A stretch of 64,000 bases of DNA from Campylobacter concisus (GCF_015229955.1 NZ_JAAKYZ010000001.1:1-64000), one strand, 5' to 3'; counted from the first letter of the stretch, positions 19,111 through 28,469 are shown. Made by a program: numbers and translations. The notes: generated by a model not told the origin, from the sequence alone.

Positions 19111-19508
19111 ACGAACATCTCTCCTCACTTTTTGCATACACTTTGCCTTTTCATGTGATATTTTTTTATGCACTAGTTGCCTGTAATATACTTTATTTAA
19201 TACTTACTCAGTTTGGTAGCAATAGTAAAAACTATGTGCTTCGTATAAGATATTTTTTACCGATTTATCATATGCTACTTAGTTTTCTTACGCTTACTGG
19301 ACTTATTTTATGGGCGTATTATGGATATGAGTTTAAATTTAATGCCATAAAAATGTTAATTATCTTAATAATTTTAATCGCACTTAGTGCCATAGGTTTT
19401 AAAAGGCTAAAAATTTATGCAGTTAATGGTGACTTAGAAAAATTTAAAAAATTCGCCCTTATTAAGGGTTTTTGCGATCTTATTTTAGTCTTAGTTGCAG
19501 GGATTTAG
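19107..19508 (+). CDS. Four-helix integral membrane protein
   Basis: A 133-residue protein with four predicted membrane helices (about 14-34, 52-70, 80-98, 115-132). His15, His55 and several aromatic residues lie in or near the helices. The C. jejuni gene in this position is, as I recall, annotated as a putative haem-binding membrane protein, but no clear ligand motif is visible here. ATGA overlap with the lipoprotein gene; rsmE follows directly. Confidence 0.65.
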   Translation: MNEHLSSLFAYTLPFHVIFFYALVACNILYLILTQFGSNSKNYVLRIRYFLPIYHMLLSFLTLTGLILWAYYGYEFKFNAIKMLIILIILIALSAIGFKRLKIYAVNGDLEKFKKFALIKGFCDLILVLVAGI

Positions 19509-20165
19509 ATGAAATTTTTATATGATAAAAATGCAGGTAATGAAAGCTTAAAGATAGTAAATGAAGCTTTTTTGCACCTAAAAGCTAGAAGAATGCAAGC
19601 TGGTGAGCGAATAAGCGTTAGAAATTTACGAGATTTTAAAGAGTATATTTATGAAATTGATGAGATTGATAGGCGAAGTGCGAGCTTAAGTCTTGTCTTT
19701 GCTAGCTTAAATGGCGAGCATAAATTCGACTTTACGATCGCTTGGGCTATCGTCGATCCAAAGACGATAGAAAAGACATTGCCATTTTTAAATGAACTTG
19801 GCGTTGGTAAAATAGCTTTTGTCTATACTAAATTTTCTCAAGCAAATTTTAAGATAGATATTGAAAGGCTAAACTATATAAATGCACTTTCATGCGAGCA
19901 GTGTGGACGAACTTCACTAATGGAGTTTGAAATTTATAAAAATTTAGACGAACTAATGAGCTTTTATAAAAATGTCTCAGCTATAAATTTTGGCGGTAAA
20001 AGCTTAAATGAAAAAAAAGATGATGAGCTTTTAATAATTGGTCCAGAGGGTGGATTTAGTGAGGAAGAGACGGCTAAATTTAAAAATAGCTACGGCCTAA
20101 ATACAAAAAATATCTTAAGATCACAGACCGCAGTTATATCAGTAGCGGCAAAATTCATAGCTTAA
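19509..20165 (+). CDS. rsmE: 16S rRNA m3U1498 methyltransferase RsmE
   Basis: A SPOUT-fold enzyme that methylates N3 of U1498 in 16S rRNA. 218 residues, slightly short for the family. An N-terminal PUA-like part (about 1-65) is followed by the SPOUT domain with LIIGPEGGFSEEE (about 175-188) and the C-terminal knot region LRSQTAVISVAAKF. The ATG at 19509 directly follows the previous stop. It begins a run of three rRNA methyltransferase genes in this stretch (rsmE, rsmI, rlmB) with L31 between. Confidence 0.92.
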   Translation: MKFLYDKNAGNESLKIVNEAFLHLKARRMQAGERISVRNLRDFKEYIYEIDEIDRRSASLSLVFASLNGEHKFDFTIAWAIVDPKTIEKTLPFLNELGVGKIAFVYTKFSQANFKIDIERLNYINALSCEQCGRTSLMEFEIYKNLDELMSFYKNVSAINFGGKSLNEKKDDELLIIGPEGGFSEEETAKFKNSYGLNTKNILRSQTAVISVAAKFIA

Positions 20166-20192
20166 TTTATTTGATTTTTAGATTTCTTTTTA

Positions 20193-20198
20193 TATAAT
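20193..20198 (+). promoter_or_regulatory. -10 box of the rpmE promoter
   Basis: A TATAAT 50 bases before the rpmE start, in the 83-base gap after rsmE. T-rich upstream DNA fits a Campylobacter promoter, so rpmE-rsmI can be transcribed independently of the upstream genes. Confidence 0.6.
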
Positions 20199-20248
20199 CA
20201 GCAACTTTTAATGTAGATAATTAGCCCAAAAATAATAAAGGAAAAATG

Positions 20249-20449
20249 ATGAAAAAAGATATCCATCCAGAATACGTAGATTGCACTGTAACTTGTGCGT
20301 GTGGCAACACTTTTAAGACAAAGTCAAACAAAAGCGAAATCAGAATTGACATTTGCGACAAGTGCCACCCATTTTTCACAGGCAGCGAAAAGATAGTTGA
20401 CAGTGCTGGCCGTGTTGAGAAATTTAAGAAAAAATACGCTCAAAAATAA
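20249..20449 (+). CDS. rpmE: 50S ribosomal protein L31 (zinc type)
   Basis: A 66-residue ribosomal protein of the Zn-binding (C+) form: Cys13, Cys17-x-Cys19 and the CDKC pair near residues 36-39. KKDIHPEY at the start and [19 protein letters not shown] in the second half are L31 signatures. Two ATGs lie in tandem (20246, 20249); the second gives the usual MKKDIHP start and best spacing from AAAGG. rsmI starts 3 bases after the stop. Confidence 0.96.
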
Positions 20450-20452
20450 GCC

Positions 20453-21268
20453 TTGCTCTACTTTATTCCTACTCCAATAGGAAATTTAGAAGATATCTCG
20501 CTTCGTGCGATTAGAATTTTGCGTGAATGCGAGATAGCTATCTGCGAAGATACAAGAGTTTGCAAAAGCCTTATAAATCTGCTAAACGAACGCTTTGACG
20601 CAAGTATAAATATATCAAAATTTATTCCATTTCACACTCATAATGAAGATGACTTTTTCACAAATTTAAGTGATGATTTTTTTAGTAAAAATGTAGCCTA
20701 CATGAGCGATGCTGGTATGCCAGGTATCAGCGATCCTGGAGTAAGTCTAGTAAGATACGCTCAAAAAAATAACATTGAATATGAAATTTTAAGTGGAGCA
20801 AATGCTGCACTTTTAAGTGTAGTTGCAAGCGGACTTTGCGATAAGGAATTTGTCTTTTTAGGCTTTTTGCCAAATACTGGCAGAGATAGGTCTTTGGCTA
20901 TCCAAAATGCTCTAAATTTAGCTTATCCAGCCGTTATTTACGAAAGTCCAAAACGCATACTAGGCTTAGTACAAAGTATCGCAAATCTAGAGCCAGAGAG
21001 AGAAATTTTTGCTATAAAAGAGGCCACCAAAAAATTTGAGACTAAATTTAAGGATAGAGCCAAAAATTTAGTCCAAATTTTAGAAAAAGCAAATTTAAGT
21101 GGAGAGTGGGTGGTTGTCATCTCAAAAAGTGACAAAACAGCCACTCAAAATATCACAAAAGATGAGATACTTTCGCTTGATCTTGCCCCAAAAGTAAAAG
21201 CAAAATTGCTTAACAAAATAACTGGAGAAGATGTAAAAAAGATATATGATGAGCTTACGAAGGCTTAA
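20453..21268 (+). CDS. rsmI: 16S rRNA 2'-O-ribose C1402 methyltransferase RsmI
   Basis: A tetrapyrrole-methylase-fold enzyme acting on C1402 in the 30S decoding centre. 271 residues, family length. LYFIPTPIGNLEDISLRA is the family N-terminus, CEDTR follows, and DAGMPGISDPG is the SAM-binding loop. A TTG start is used because the conserved YFIPTPIGNL begins at residue 3 and no ATG is near. It is coupled to rpmE. Confidence 0.95.
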   Translation: MLYFIPTPIGNLEDISLRAIRILRECEIAICEDTRVCKSLINLLNERFDASINISKFIPFHTHNEDDFFTNLSDDFFSKNVAYMSDAGMPGISDPGVSLVRYAQKNNIEYEILSGANAALLSVVASGLCDKEFVFLGFLPNTGRDRSLAIQNALNLAYPAVIYESPKRILGLVQSIANLEPEREIFAIKEATKKFETKFKDRAKNLVQILEKANLSGEWVVVISKSDKTATQNITKDEILSLDLAPKVKAKLLNKITGEDVKKIYDELTKA

Positions 21269-21379
21269 ATTATAGACTACAAAACTACTAAGTGACACTA
21301 AAACGAAAGTGTAAAATTTACTCTAGTTACATACAAAAATAAGTTAAATTTTAATTGACTTTAGCTACCATAAGTTACC

Positions 21380-22060
21380 ATGATAATATACGGAAAACAA
21401 CTATTTTTACATATTTTGAACAAGCGACCACAGATATTAGAAGAGATATATCTCTCAAAAGAGTGTGACAAAAAACTCTTCTCTAAAATTTGTGGCACAG
21501 GCAAAAAAATTATTCGCGTGGATAATCAAAAAGCACAGTCTTTAGCTCGCGGTGGAAACCATCAAGGTTTTTTAGCAAATGTTAGTGAGTTTGAATTTTC
21601 AGACATTGCTGAGCTTAAAAAGCTAAATTTTATCGCCATTCTTTACGGTATAAGCGATGTTGGCAATATCGGTGCTATCGCTAGAAGTGCTTATGCTCTA
21701 GGCTGCGAAGGTCTTGTGATAGTGGCAAAAAGTATAAATATGCAAGGCGTTTTAAGATCAAGTAGCGGCGCTGCCTATGAGATACCAATAGCGATTTTTG
21801 AAGATGGGCTTAGTTTGCTAAATGAACTAAAGCAATTTGGCTTTAAAATTTATGCAACAGCAAGTAATGGCAAAAACGTAAAAGAGATGAAGTTTGCCGG
21901 TAAAAGAGCTTTGGTGATGGGCTCAGAGGGCGAAGGCATACCGCAAAAGGCTCTAGCAAAGTGTGATGAGTGTATTGGTATAAAGTTAAAAGAAGGCTGG
22001 GACTCCTTAAATGTAAGTGCAGCTTTTGCAATAATTTGTGACAGGATGATAGATGAATGA
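21380..22060 (+). CDS. rlmB: 23S rRNA 2'-O-ribose G2251 methyltransferase RlmB/TrmH family
   Basis: A SPOUT methyltransferase of 226 residues. The start IIYGKQLFLHIL is the substrate-binding L30e-like domain start; GISDVGNIGAIARSAYALG (about 90-110) is motif 1, VMGSEGEGIP is motif 2, and LKEGWDSLNVSAAFAI is motif 3, with the Asn and Ser usual for RlmB. The ATG at 21380 has no clear Shine-Dalgarno sequence in front. It overlaps the next gene by 8 bases. The 111-base gap before it holds no recognised terminator. Confidence 0.9.
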   Translation: MIIYGKQLFLHILNKRPQILEEIYLSKECDKKLFSKICGTGKKIIRVDNQKAQSLARGGNHQGFLANVSEFEFSDIAELKKLNFIAILYGISDVGNIGAIARSAYALGCEGLVIVAKSINMQGVLRSSSGAAYEIPIAIFEDGLSLLNELKQFGFKIYATASNGKNVKEMKFAGKRALVMGSEGEGIPQKALAKCDECIGIKLKEGWDSLNVSAAFAIICDRMIDE

Positions 22061-22994
22061 GATTGAAAATTTAAAAGAGATAGGCATAAAGGAAATTTCA
22101 CGTAAAACGCATATTGAGCCTACATTTTTACAATATATTTTTGATAAAAATTTTGAAAAATTATCACGTTTAAATATTAGAGGTTATGCCAAAATTTTAC
22201 AACGTGAATATGACGTTGATTTGAGCGAGTTACTCGCTGAATATGATGCCTTTATGCAAGAAAACACTCCAGATGAGAGTCATAAAACTAAAGTTACTCC
22301 AAAAATTTCTTCTTACACTCCAAAAGATATTACCATACAAAAACAAAGCGGTAGTGGCGGTGCTGGATTTTTATTTTGGCTCATCATTTTAGCTATTATC
22401 GCTGGTGGGGCATATCATTTTGATGCTTACAAATATATCGAGAATTTTTTATCATTTTTAAATGACGAGAATAAAAGCGTGAGCTATTCGCAGTCAAGCA
22501 TAGTAAATGAGGTAAAGAAAAATATCATCGATACAAATATCACTATCTCTCAAAATAGCCCTAAAATAGAGGCAAACGCATCAAACTTGAAAATTTCAGC
22601 TCCAGTTGAGCAAAATGTGACAACAAGTCCTGCAAACATGGAGCAAAATGCTGTGAAGCCAAGCATGGTAGCTCAGCCAGCTCCTAAGATAGAGCAAAAC
22701 ATTACAAAGCCACTAAATGAGGCGGTCATTACACCAAAACAACGTGTCTGGATAGGGATAATTAATCTTGAAAATGGTCAAAAAGTATCAAACGACACAA
22801 GTAAAAGCATAAATATAAATTTAGACCAAAGACAGCTCGTAGTTTGTGGAAATGGCAACATTGAGCTAAAGATCGGCGATAAGGTTACAAAATATAATCC
22901 AAGCCGTCCAGCTAGATTTTTAGTAGAAAATGGAGAGATGAAATTTGTGAGCTATGATGAGTTTGTAGAACTTAACAAGGGCAAATCTTGGTAA
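22053..22994 (+). CDS. RodZ-like bitopic membrane protein with N-terminal helix-turn-helix
   Basis: A 313-residue protein. Residues 1-70 look like a helix-turn-helix of the RodZ kind (LKEIGIKEISRKTHIEPTFL, then YAKILQREYDVDL). One membrane helix lies at about 106-122. The periplasmic part has a low-complexity Asn/Gln/Pro linker (about 140-230) and a C-terminal beta-rich domain (RVWIGIINLENGQ... to the end), as in RodZ. A role as MreB partner in cell shape is plausible; mreB and mreC are also in this window but far away. It overlaps rlmB by 8 bases. Confidence 0.65.
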   Translation: MNEIENLKEIGIKEISRKTHIEPTFLQYIFDKNFEKLSRLNIRGYAKILQREYDVDLSELLAEYDAFMQENTPDESHKTKVTPKISSYTPKDITIQKQSGSGGAGFLFWLIILAIIAGGAYHFDAYKYIENFLSFLNDENKSVSYSQSSIVNEVKKNIIDTNITISQNSPKIEANASNLKISAPVEQNVTTSPANMEQNAVKPSMVAQPAPKIEQNITKPLNEAVITPKQRVWIGIINLENGQKVSNDTSKSININLDQRQLVVCGNGNIELKIGDKVTKYNPSRPARFLVENGEMKFVSYDEFVELNKGKSW

Positions 22995-23770
22995 GAAAAA
23001 TAGCGATTTTCACCGCTTTTAGTGTATTTGCCTATGCTTTTAGCCTACAAACTAGTGCAAGTGCTTTAAGCAATGCTGAAAATGTGCAAATCTCTTTAGA
23101 AAATTTAGACCAAAATGGCTCACTCAATGTCAATGAGCTAGTATCAAGATTAAAACAAAACTCAAGTTACGATAGCATTTCATTTGGTTCAAATAGTTTG
23201 AATTTAAAATTTATAAGCGAGCAAAAAGTTCCTTCTACATTATTTGTAAAATCAATAAATTCGACTCTGGATGATGCCAACATAAGTATTTCAAGGATAA
23301 ATTCCTTAAAAAATGGAGATCAAATTTCTTATGGAATTTCAGCCATAAAAAATGGTGGAATAGATCCAAGTTTATTAAGCTTAGCACTTAGTCAAAGCGG
23401 TTTTAGAATTTTAGGATTTGATAGGGTTGATGGGAATTTAGAGATATTTTTAGATGCTCAGAATATGATCCTTAAGGCTACAAAGGTAAATTTTGACGAA
23501 GAGACGCCACTTTTAAAAAGCGGTGGTACTTATTTTGTTGATGTTGAGGGTGCAAGTAGTCTGGATATCGCGTCAAAAGAGTCAAATAGATGGATGCCAC
23601 TTGTTAGAATTTATGATAAAAATTTAAATCAGATTGACTCTATAAAAGAGGAGCAAGCAAAAACCGCCGTTTCTATAAATTTAGCAATAGGCGCAAAATA
23701 CGCATTAATTAGCGACAATGTTGATATAAATAATATAAAAAATGAGATAATTATCAAGCTTATAAAATAG
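22988..23770 (+). CDS. Periplasmic protein of unknown function
   Basis: A 260-residue protein with an N-terminal signal peptide (about 1-20, ending AYAFS). The mature part is beta-rich with repeated GxNxLNLKF-type strands and a C-terminal stretch KNEIIIKLIK. No domain is recognised. It starts at TTG 22988, overlapping the RodZ-like gene by 7 bases, so the two are translationally coupled and may work together at the envelope. Confidence 0.65.
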   Translation: MVRKIAIFTAFSVFAYAFSLQTSASALSNAENVQISLENLDQNGSLNVNELVSRLKQNSSYDSISFGSNSLNLKFISEQKVPSTLFVKSINSTLDDANISISRINSLKNGDQISYGISAIKNGGIDPSLLSLALSQSGFRILGFDRVDGNLEIFLDAQNMILKATKVNFDEETPLLKSGGTYFVDVEGASSLDIASKESNRWMPLVRIYDKNLNQIDSIKEEQAKTAVSINLAIGAKYALISDNVDINNIKNEIIIKLIK

Positions 23771-23779
23771 GAGTAAGCA

Positions 23780-24988
23780 GTGTTTGATGAGATAAGATTT
23801 AATACAATTGAGCGTTTGCCAAACTACGTTTTTGCCGAAGTAAATGCAATAAAAATGGCTGCACGAAGAGCTGGCGAGGATATCATAGACTTTTCTATGG
23901 GCAACCCAGAGGGCAGAACACCGCAACACATCGTCGATAAACTATGCGAAAGCGCGCAAAAAGATAAGACCCACGGCTACTCAGCCAGTGCTGGAATTTA
24001 TAAGCTCCGCCTTGCCATTTGCAACTGGTATAAGAGAAAATACGGCATAAATTTAGATCCAGATACTGAAGCAGTCGCCACGATGGGTAGCAAAGAGGGT
24101 TTTGTTCACTTAGCTCAAGCCGTGATAAACCCAGGCGATGTGGCTATCGTGCCTGATCCTGCTTATCCGATACACACGCAAGCGTTTTTATTTGCTGGCG
24201 GAAGTGTCGCAAAGATGCCACTTCACTACAATGATAAATTTGAGCTAGATGAGAATAAATTTTTTGAAAATTTGATCCAAACTATACATGCAAGCTCGCC
24301 AAAACCAAAATACGTAGTCGTAAATTTCCCGCACAATCCAACGACCGTGACAGTGCAAAAGAGCTTTTACGAGCGTCTTGTAAGCATCGCAAAACAAGAG
24401 AGATTTTACGTTATATCTGACATCGCCTACGCTGATCTTACATTTGATGGCTACAAAACGCCAAGTATCTTTGAGGTTGATGGTGCAAAAGACGTTGCAG
24501 TCGAGTGCTATACACTTTCAAAAAGCTACAACATGGCTGGCTGGAGAGTCGGCTTTATGTGTGGAAATAAAAGGCTTTGTGCGGCACTTAAAAAGATAAA
24601 ATCATGGGTTGATTATGGCATGTTTACGCCGATCCAGGTGGCTGCCACAGTCGCACTTGATGGCGATCAAAGCTGTGTTGAAGAGATACGCCAAATCTAT
24701 GAAAAAAGAAGAGATGTGATGATAGAGGCCTTTGCCCAGGCTGGCTGGGAGCTTAAAAAACCAAGCTCAAGTATGTTTATCTGGGCGAAACTTCCGCCAA
24801 AGGTTAGCCATCTGGGCAGCCTTGAGTTTTCAAAGCAGCTTCTTACAAAGGCATCAGTCGCAGTTAGCCCTGGTATCGGTTTTGGCGAGGGCGGAAATGA
24901 CTATGTGCGTCTAGCTCTTATCGAAAACGAAAATAGAATAAGACAAGCAGCAAGAAATATAAAAAAATATTTGAAAGAATTTGAATGA
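23780..24988 (+). CDS. PLP aminotransferase, class I/II (LL-DAP/AlaC-like)
   Basis: A 402-residue aminotransferase. FSMGNPEG, GYSASAGIYKLR, DPAYPIH, NFPHNPTT, SDIAYADL and the PLP lysine in LSKSYNMAGWR(V)GF are all in place, as is the C-terminal Arg in VRLALIEN. The GTG at 23780 is preceded by AGGAG at 6 bases. The stop overlaps the start of hom. Substrates may be alanine, aspartate or a diaminopimelate/homoserine-route keto acid; the coupling to hom favours aspartate-family metabolism, but this is inference. Confidence 0.85.
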   Translation: MFDEIRFNTIERLPNYVFAEVNAIKMAARRAGEDIIDFSMGNPEGRTPQHIVDKLCESAQKDKTHGYSASAGIYKLRLAICNWYKRKYGINLDPDTEAVATMGSKEGFVHLAQAVINPGDVAIVPDPAYPIHTQAFLFAGGSVAKMPLHYNDKFELDENKFFENLIQTIHASSPKPKYVVVNFPHNPTTVTVQKSFYERLVSIAKQERFYVISDIAYADLTFDGYKTPSIFEVDGAKDVAVECYTLSKSYNMAGWRVGFMCGNKRLCAALKKIKSWVDYGMFTPIQVAATVALDGDQSCVEEIRQIYEKRRDVMIEAFAQAGWELKKPSSSMFIWAKLPPKVSHLGSLEFSKQLLTKASVAVSPGIGFGEGGNDYVRLALIENENRIRQAARNIKKYLKEFE

Positions 24989-26247
24989 ATGTAGCGATAT
25001 TAGGCGTTGGAACAGTTGGCGAGTCAGTTGCTAAAATTTTACTAAAAAACAAAAAGCTAATCGCAGCAAGATGTGGTGAGGAGATTGTACCAGTCGTTGG
25101 AGTGGTCAGAAATTTAAATAAAAAAAGAGACGTTGGCATCCCTTTGACTGACGATATAAATAGCGTTATAAACCGCGATGATATCGATGTTTTTGTAGAA
25201 CTTATGGGTGGTGTGGAAGAGCCTTTTAGGGTTGTGAGTGAAATTTTAAAGCGAAAAAAAGCAGTCGTGACCGCAAACAAAGCACTCCTTGCCTATCACA
25301 GATATGCTTTGCAAAATTTAGCCAAAAATATACCATTTGGTTTTGAGGCAAGCGTAGCTGGTGGCATACCGATCATTAGAGCCTTAAGAGAAGGCTTAAG
25401 CGCAAACCATATTGTTAGCATAAATGGCATACTAAACGGAACTAGTAACTTTATCCTAACCTCGATGATGAATGAGGGCTCGAATTTCAAAGACGCACTT
25501 AAAAAGGCGCAAGAGCTCGGATACGCTGAGGCTGATCCTACTTTTGATGTGGGAGGCTTTGATACGGCTCACAAACTTTTGATCCTCGCTAGCATCGCAT
25601 ACGGCGTGCATGGCGATCCAGAGGATATTTTGATCGAAGGAATACAAGGTATTACACCTGAGGATATATTTTTCGCAAAAGATTTCGAATACTCAATAAA
25701 ACTTCTGGCCATCGCCAAAAAAAGCGAGGGTAAAATCGAGCTACGCGTACATCCAGCACTTGTACCGCAAAATAAAATGATAGCAAAGGCAAGTGGTGTG
25801 ACAAATGCGATCAGTGTCGTTGGCGAGGTCGTTGGCGAGACGATGTACTATGGGCCTGGAGCTGGCGGCGACGCAACGGCAAGTGCTGTGATCAGTGACC
25901 TTATCGACATCGCAAGAGATAGTAAGTCGCCAATGCTTGGATATAAAGCACCGTTTGAATTAAATACGCTTGAGCTACTTGATCGCGACAGGATAAAGAC
26001 GAAGTACTACTTTAGGTTAAAAGTCGAAGACAAAATGGGTGTGCTAGCAAAGATTACAAATTTAATGAGCGAAAATAACTTATCGATCGATAGCATACTT
26101 CAAAAACCAAAAGATGAGAGCGAATTTGCGGTATTGTTTTTTACGACACATACGAGTCTTGAGGCTGATGTAAGAAGGACAATTGAAATTTTAAAAGAGC
26201 AAGAGTATATAAAAGAAGAGCCATTTATGATGAGGATCGAGGAGTAG
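24985..26247 (+). CDS. hom: Homoserine dehydrogenase
   Basis: Reduces aspartate semialdehyde to homoserine, leading to threonine and methionine. 420 residues. The N-terminal NAD(P) domain has ILGVGTVG (about 5-12); the catalytic region has ANKALLA, GGIPIIRALREG and ILNGTSNFILTSM; a C-terminal ACT domain (about 345-420) likely gives threonine feedback. Overlaps the aminotransferase stop by 4 bases. Confidence 0.95.
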   Translation: MNVAILGVGTVGESVAKILLKNKKLIAARCGEEIVPVVGVVRNLNKKRDVGIPLTDDINSVINRDDIDVFVELMGGVEEPFRVVSEILKRKKAVVTANKALLAYHRYALQNLAKNIPFGFEASVAGGIPIIRALREGLSANHIVSINGILNGTSNFILTSMMNEGSNFKDALKKAQELGYAEADPTFDVGGFDTAHKLLILASIAYGVHGDPEDILIEGIQGITPEDIFFAKDFEYSIKLLAIAKKSEGKIELRVHPALVPQNKMIAKASGVTNAISVVGEVVGETMYYGPGAGGDATASAVISDLIDIARDSKSPMLGYKAPFELNTLELLDRDRIKTKYYFRLKVEDKMGVLAKITNLMSENNLSIDSILQKPKDESEFAVLFFTTHTSLEADVRRTIEILKEQEYIKEEPFMMRIEE

Positions 26248-26248
26248 C

Positions 26249-26590
26249 TTGGGGTTAAAAGAGTATCTCTTTGGTAAAAGCTCAGAAAATAGGGCGTGTA
26301 AATTTTTACAAAAGCTTGGTTTTGTCATTTTAGAGAGAAATTTTCACTCTAAATTTGGCGAGATAGACATCATTGCACTAAGTAGTGATAAAATTTTGCA
26401 CTTCATAGAGGTAAAATCAACTAGCGGAGAATATGATGCAGAGTATAGACTAAATAAGGCAAAATATATAAAAATTTTAAAAACTATAAATTTTTATATG
26501 ATGAAAAATGAGCCAAATAGAGATTTTCAAGTCGATTTACTCGTCATAAAAAATAACAATTTAGAACTGATAGAAAATATTAGTTTATAA
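26249..26590 (+). CDS. yraN: YraN family (UPF0102) nuclease-like protein
   Basis: A 113-residue protein of the YraN family, which has a restriction-endonuclease-like fold. Visible marks are the helix with RACKFLQKLGF, the LERNFHSKFGEIDIIA stretch (E and D as metal ligands) and FIEVKS (E-x-K). Biological role in the family is uncertain; DNA repair or recombination is proposed. TTG start with GAGGAG just upstream, 2 bases after hom. Confidence 0.85.
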   Translation: MGLKEYLFGKSSENRACKFLQKLGFVILERNFHSKFGEIDIIALSSDKILHFIEVKSTSGEYDAEYRLNKAKYIKILKTINFYMMKNEPNRDFQVDLLVIKNNNLELIENISL

Positions 26591-26628
26591 TAAAATTTAT
26601 TATTTAGATAAAATTTAAATTTAATTTG

Positions 26629-26634
26629 TATAAT
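26629..26634 (+). promoter_or_regulatory. -10 box of the trxA promoter
   Basis: A TATAAT preceded by TG-like T-rich DNA, 29 bases before the trxA ATG and after the yraN stop. It allows trxA, the membrane protein and trxB to be expressed separately from hom. Confidence 0.65.
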
Positions 26635-26662
26635 TGCCACATTTTAAAAATAAGGAGAAAAA

Positions 26663-26977
26663 ATGGGAAAATACATCGAACTTACAAAAGAAAATTTTGA
26701 TGTTACAAAAGAGGGCGTTGCTTTAGTAGACTTTTGGGCTCCATGGTGCGGACCTTGCCGTATGCTAGCTCCAGTGATCGAAGAACTTGCTGAAGACTTT
26801 GACGGTAAAGCAAAAATTTGCAAGGTAAATACTGACGAAGTGCAAGATCTTGCAGTTGAGTTTGGCATCAGATCGATCCCAACATTGCTATTTTTCAAAA
26901 ATGGCGAGCTAGTTGAGCAAATGGTCGGTGCGCAGTCAAAACAAGCCTTAACTGACAAACTAAATTCGCTTCTTTAA
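26663..26977 (+). CDS. trxA: Thioredoxin 1
   Basis: A 104-residue thioredoxin. The active site is WCGPC with Cys29 and Cys32, the cis-Pro is in RSIPTLLFF, and the C-terminal helix has the usual length. It is the main cytosolic disulfide reductant, reduced by TrxB encoded 450 bases downstream in the same cluster. The ribosome site AAGGAG lies 7 bases before the ATG. The stop overlaps the next ATG. Confidence 0.97.
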   Translation: MGKYIELTKENFDVTKEGVALVDFWAPWCGPCRMLAPVIEELAEDFDGKAKICKVNTDEVQDLAVEFGIRSIPTLLFFKNGELVEQMVGAQSKQALTDKLNSLL

Positions 26978-27423
26978 TGAGCGAAAAAAGAAGAGGAAGC
27001 CTACTTCCTCTTACATATATATTTGGTTCATTTTTTGGTGCAGCTATGATAGCAGCTGCATTTGCGTATAGCAACTATCGTTTTTCACAATATAAATTTA
27101 TTGATTTTGCGAAGCTAGTTTTCTACGAAAAAAGCGAAATTTTCACTCCAAAAGAGCTAAAATACACGCTTTTAATCTTCAGCTCAAATCAATCAAAATT
27201 AGACGAAATTTTACCAATCAAAAATGAAACAGTTGTGGCAATTGATATCTTTCAAAAAAGATATGAGTCAAACTCAACACTAAAATATATAAGCTCAGAT
27301 ATTAATACGGTCTTGGAGCTAATGCGAAATTTGAGCATCACAAAGCTGCCAAGTAGTGTTGAGATAGTTCATCAAAGGGGTGAAATTTATAAACAAAATT
27401 CGCCCATAAATGTTTTAGAATAA
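26977..27423 (+). CDS. Bitopic membrane protein between trxA and trxB
   Basis: A 148-residue protein with a short basic N-terminus (EKRRGS), one membrane helix at about 13-32 and a periplasmic domain. The domain has alternating strands and helices (LKYTLLIFSSNQSKLDEIL, TVVAIDIFQKRY, KLPSSVEIV), which resembles a thioredoxin-like alpha/beta layout, but no CxxC is present. The location between trxA and trxB suggests a redox link, not shown by residues. Function unknown. Confidence 0.6.
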   Translation: MSEKRRGSLLPLTYIFGSFFGAAMIAAAFAYSNYRFSQYKFIDFAKLVFYEKSEIFTPKELKYTLLIFSSNQSKLDEILPIKNETVVAIDIFQKRYESNSTLKYISSDINTVLELMRNLSITKLPSSVEIVHQRGEIYKQNSPINVLE

Positions 27424-27432
27424 AGGAAATTT

Positions 27433-28371
27433 ATGCTTGATTTAGCGATCATCGGAGGCGGTCCAGCAGGACTAAGCGCCGGACTTTACGCCACTAGAGG
27501 CGGACTAAAAGATGTTGTAATGTTTGAAAAAGGCGAGCCTGGCGGTCAGATCACCTCTAGCTCAGAGATAGAAAACTACCCAGGCCAAAAAGCCCCTGGC
27601 GAGAGCGGTTTTGACTTTATGAGCACTTGGTGGAAGCAGTGTAGTGCATTTGGACTAGTTCATAAGTGGGCAAACGTCGTTGGTGTTAGAAAAAACAGCG
27701 ACAGTAGCTTTGAAATTTTACTTGAGGGCGGTAAGAGCGAGCAGGCAAAGGCTGTCATCGTAGCAACTGGCTCAACTCCAAGACGTGCTGGCTTTAAGGG
27801 CGAGGATGAGTTCTTTGGCAAAGGTGTTAGCACATGCGCAACATGCGATGGATTTTTTTACAAAAATAAAGAGGTAGCTGTTCTTGGCGGTGGCGACACA
27901 GCCGTTGAAGAGGCACTTTATCTAGCGAATATCTGCTCAAAAGTCTATCTAATCCATAGACGTGAAGAGTTTAGAGCGGCGCCAACTACGGTTGAAAAAG
28001 CTAGAAAAAATGAAAAGATCGAGTTTATAACAAGTGCGACGATAAAAGAGGCACTTGGCGATAAAATGGGCCTAACAAAGATCGTACTTGATACCAAAAA
28101 TGGCGAGCGTGTGCTTGATGTGCCAGGAATTTTTACATTTGTCGGACTAAATGTAAATAACGAAATTTTAAAAGATGAAAATGGCAAATTTATCTGCGAG
28201 ATGGTTGATGGTGGACAGGTTAAGACAAACCTTAAGATGCAAACTAGCCTAAAAGGGCTCTTTGTAGCGGGCGACATAAGAGAGGACGCTCCAAAGCAAG
28301 TCATCGTAGCTGCAGGTGATGGCGCAGTGGCTGCACTTAGCGCTATGAGTTATATAGAAAGCTTGCATTAA
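27433..28371 (+). CDS. trxB: Thioredoxin reductase
   Basis: An FAD/NADPH flavoprotein that reduces thioredoxin. 312 residues. FAD motif [13 protein letters not shown] (about 8-20), redox pair Cys135-Ala-Thr-Cys138 in CATCDGF, NADPH motif [10 protein letters not shown] (about 153-162) with HRR after it, and the C-terminal FVAGDIR FAD motif. It is the last gene of the trx cluster, followed by a strong terminator. Confidence 0.97.
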   Translation: MLDLAIIGGGPAGLSAGLYATRGGLKDVVMFEKGEPGGQITSSSEIENYPGQKAPGESGFDFMSTWWKQCSAFGLVHKWANVVGVRKNSDSSFEILLEGGKSEQAKAVIVATGSTPRRAGFKGEDEFFGKGVSTCATCDGFFYKNKEVAVLGGGDTAVEEALYLANICSKVYLIHRREEFRAAPTTVEKARKNEKIEFITSATIKEALGDKMGLTKIVLDTKNGERVLDVPGIFTFVGLNVNNEILKDENGKFICEMVDGGQVKTNLKMQTSLKGLFVAGDIREDAPKQVIVAAGDGAVAALSAMSYIESLH

Positions 28372-28376
28372 TACTC

Positions 28377-28420
28377 AAATTTAGCCAATTTTTTGGCTAA
28401 ATTTTTCTTCTTTTTTTCTA
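28377..28420 (+). terminator. Rho-independent terminator after trxB
   Basis: A perfect 12-bp stem (AAATTTAGCCAA / TTGGCTAAATTT) with a TTTT loop, followed by TTCTTC and a run of seven T. It is the best terminator in the window. Confidence 0.92.
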
Positions 28421-28469
28421 TCAAATTTTTGATTTTATACGTATTTTTAAAGCCTATTTGTAATCTATC

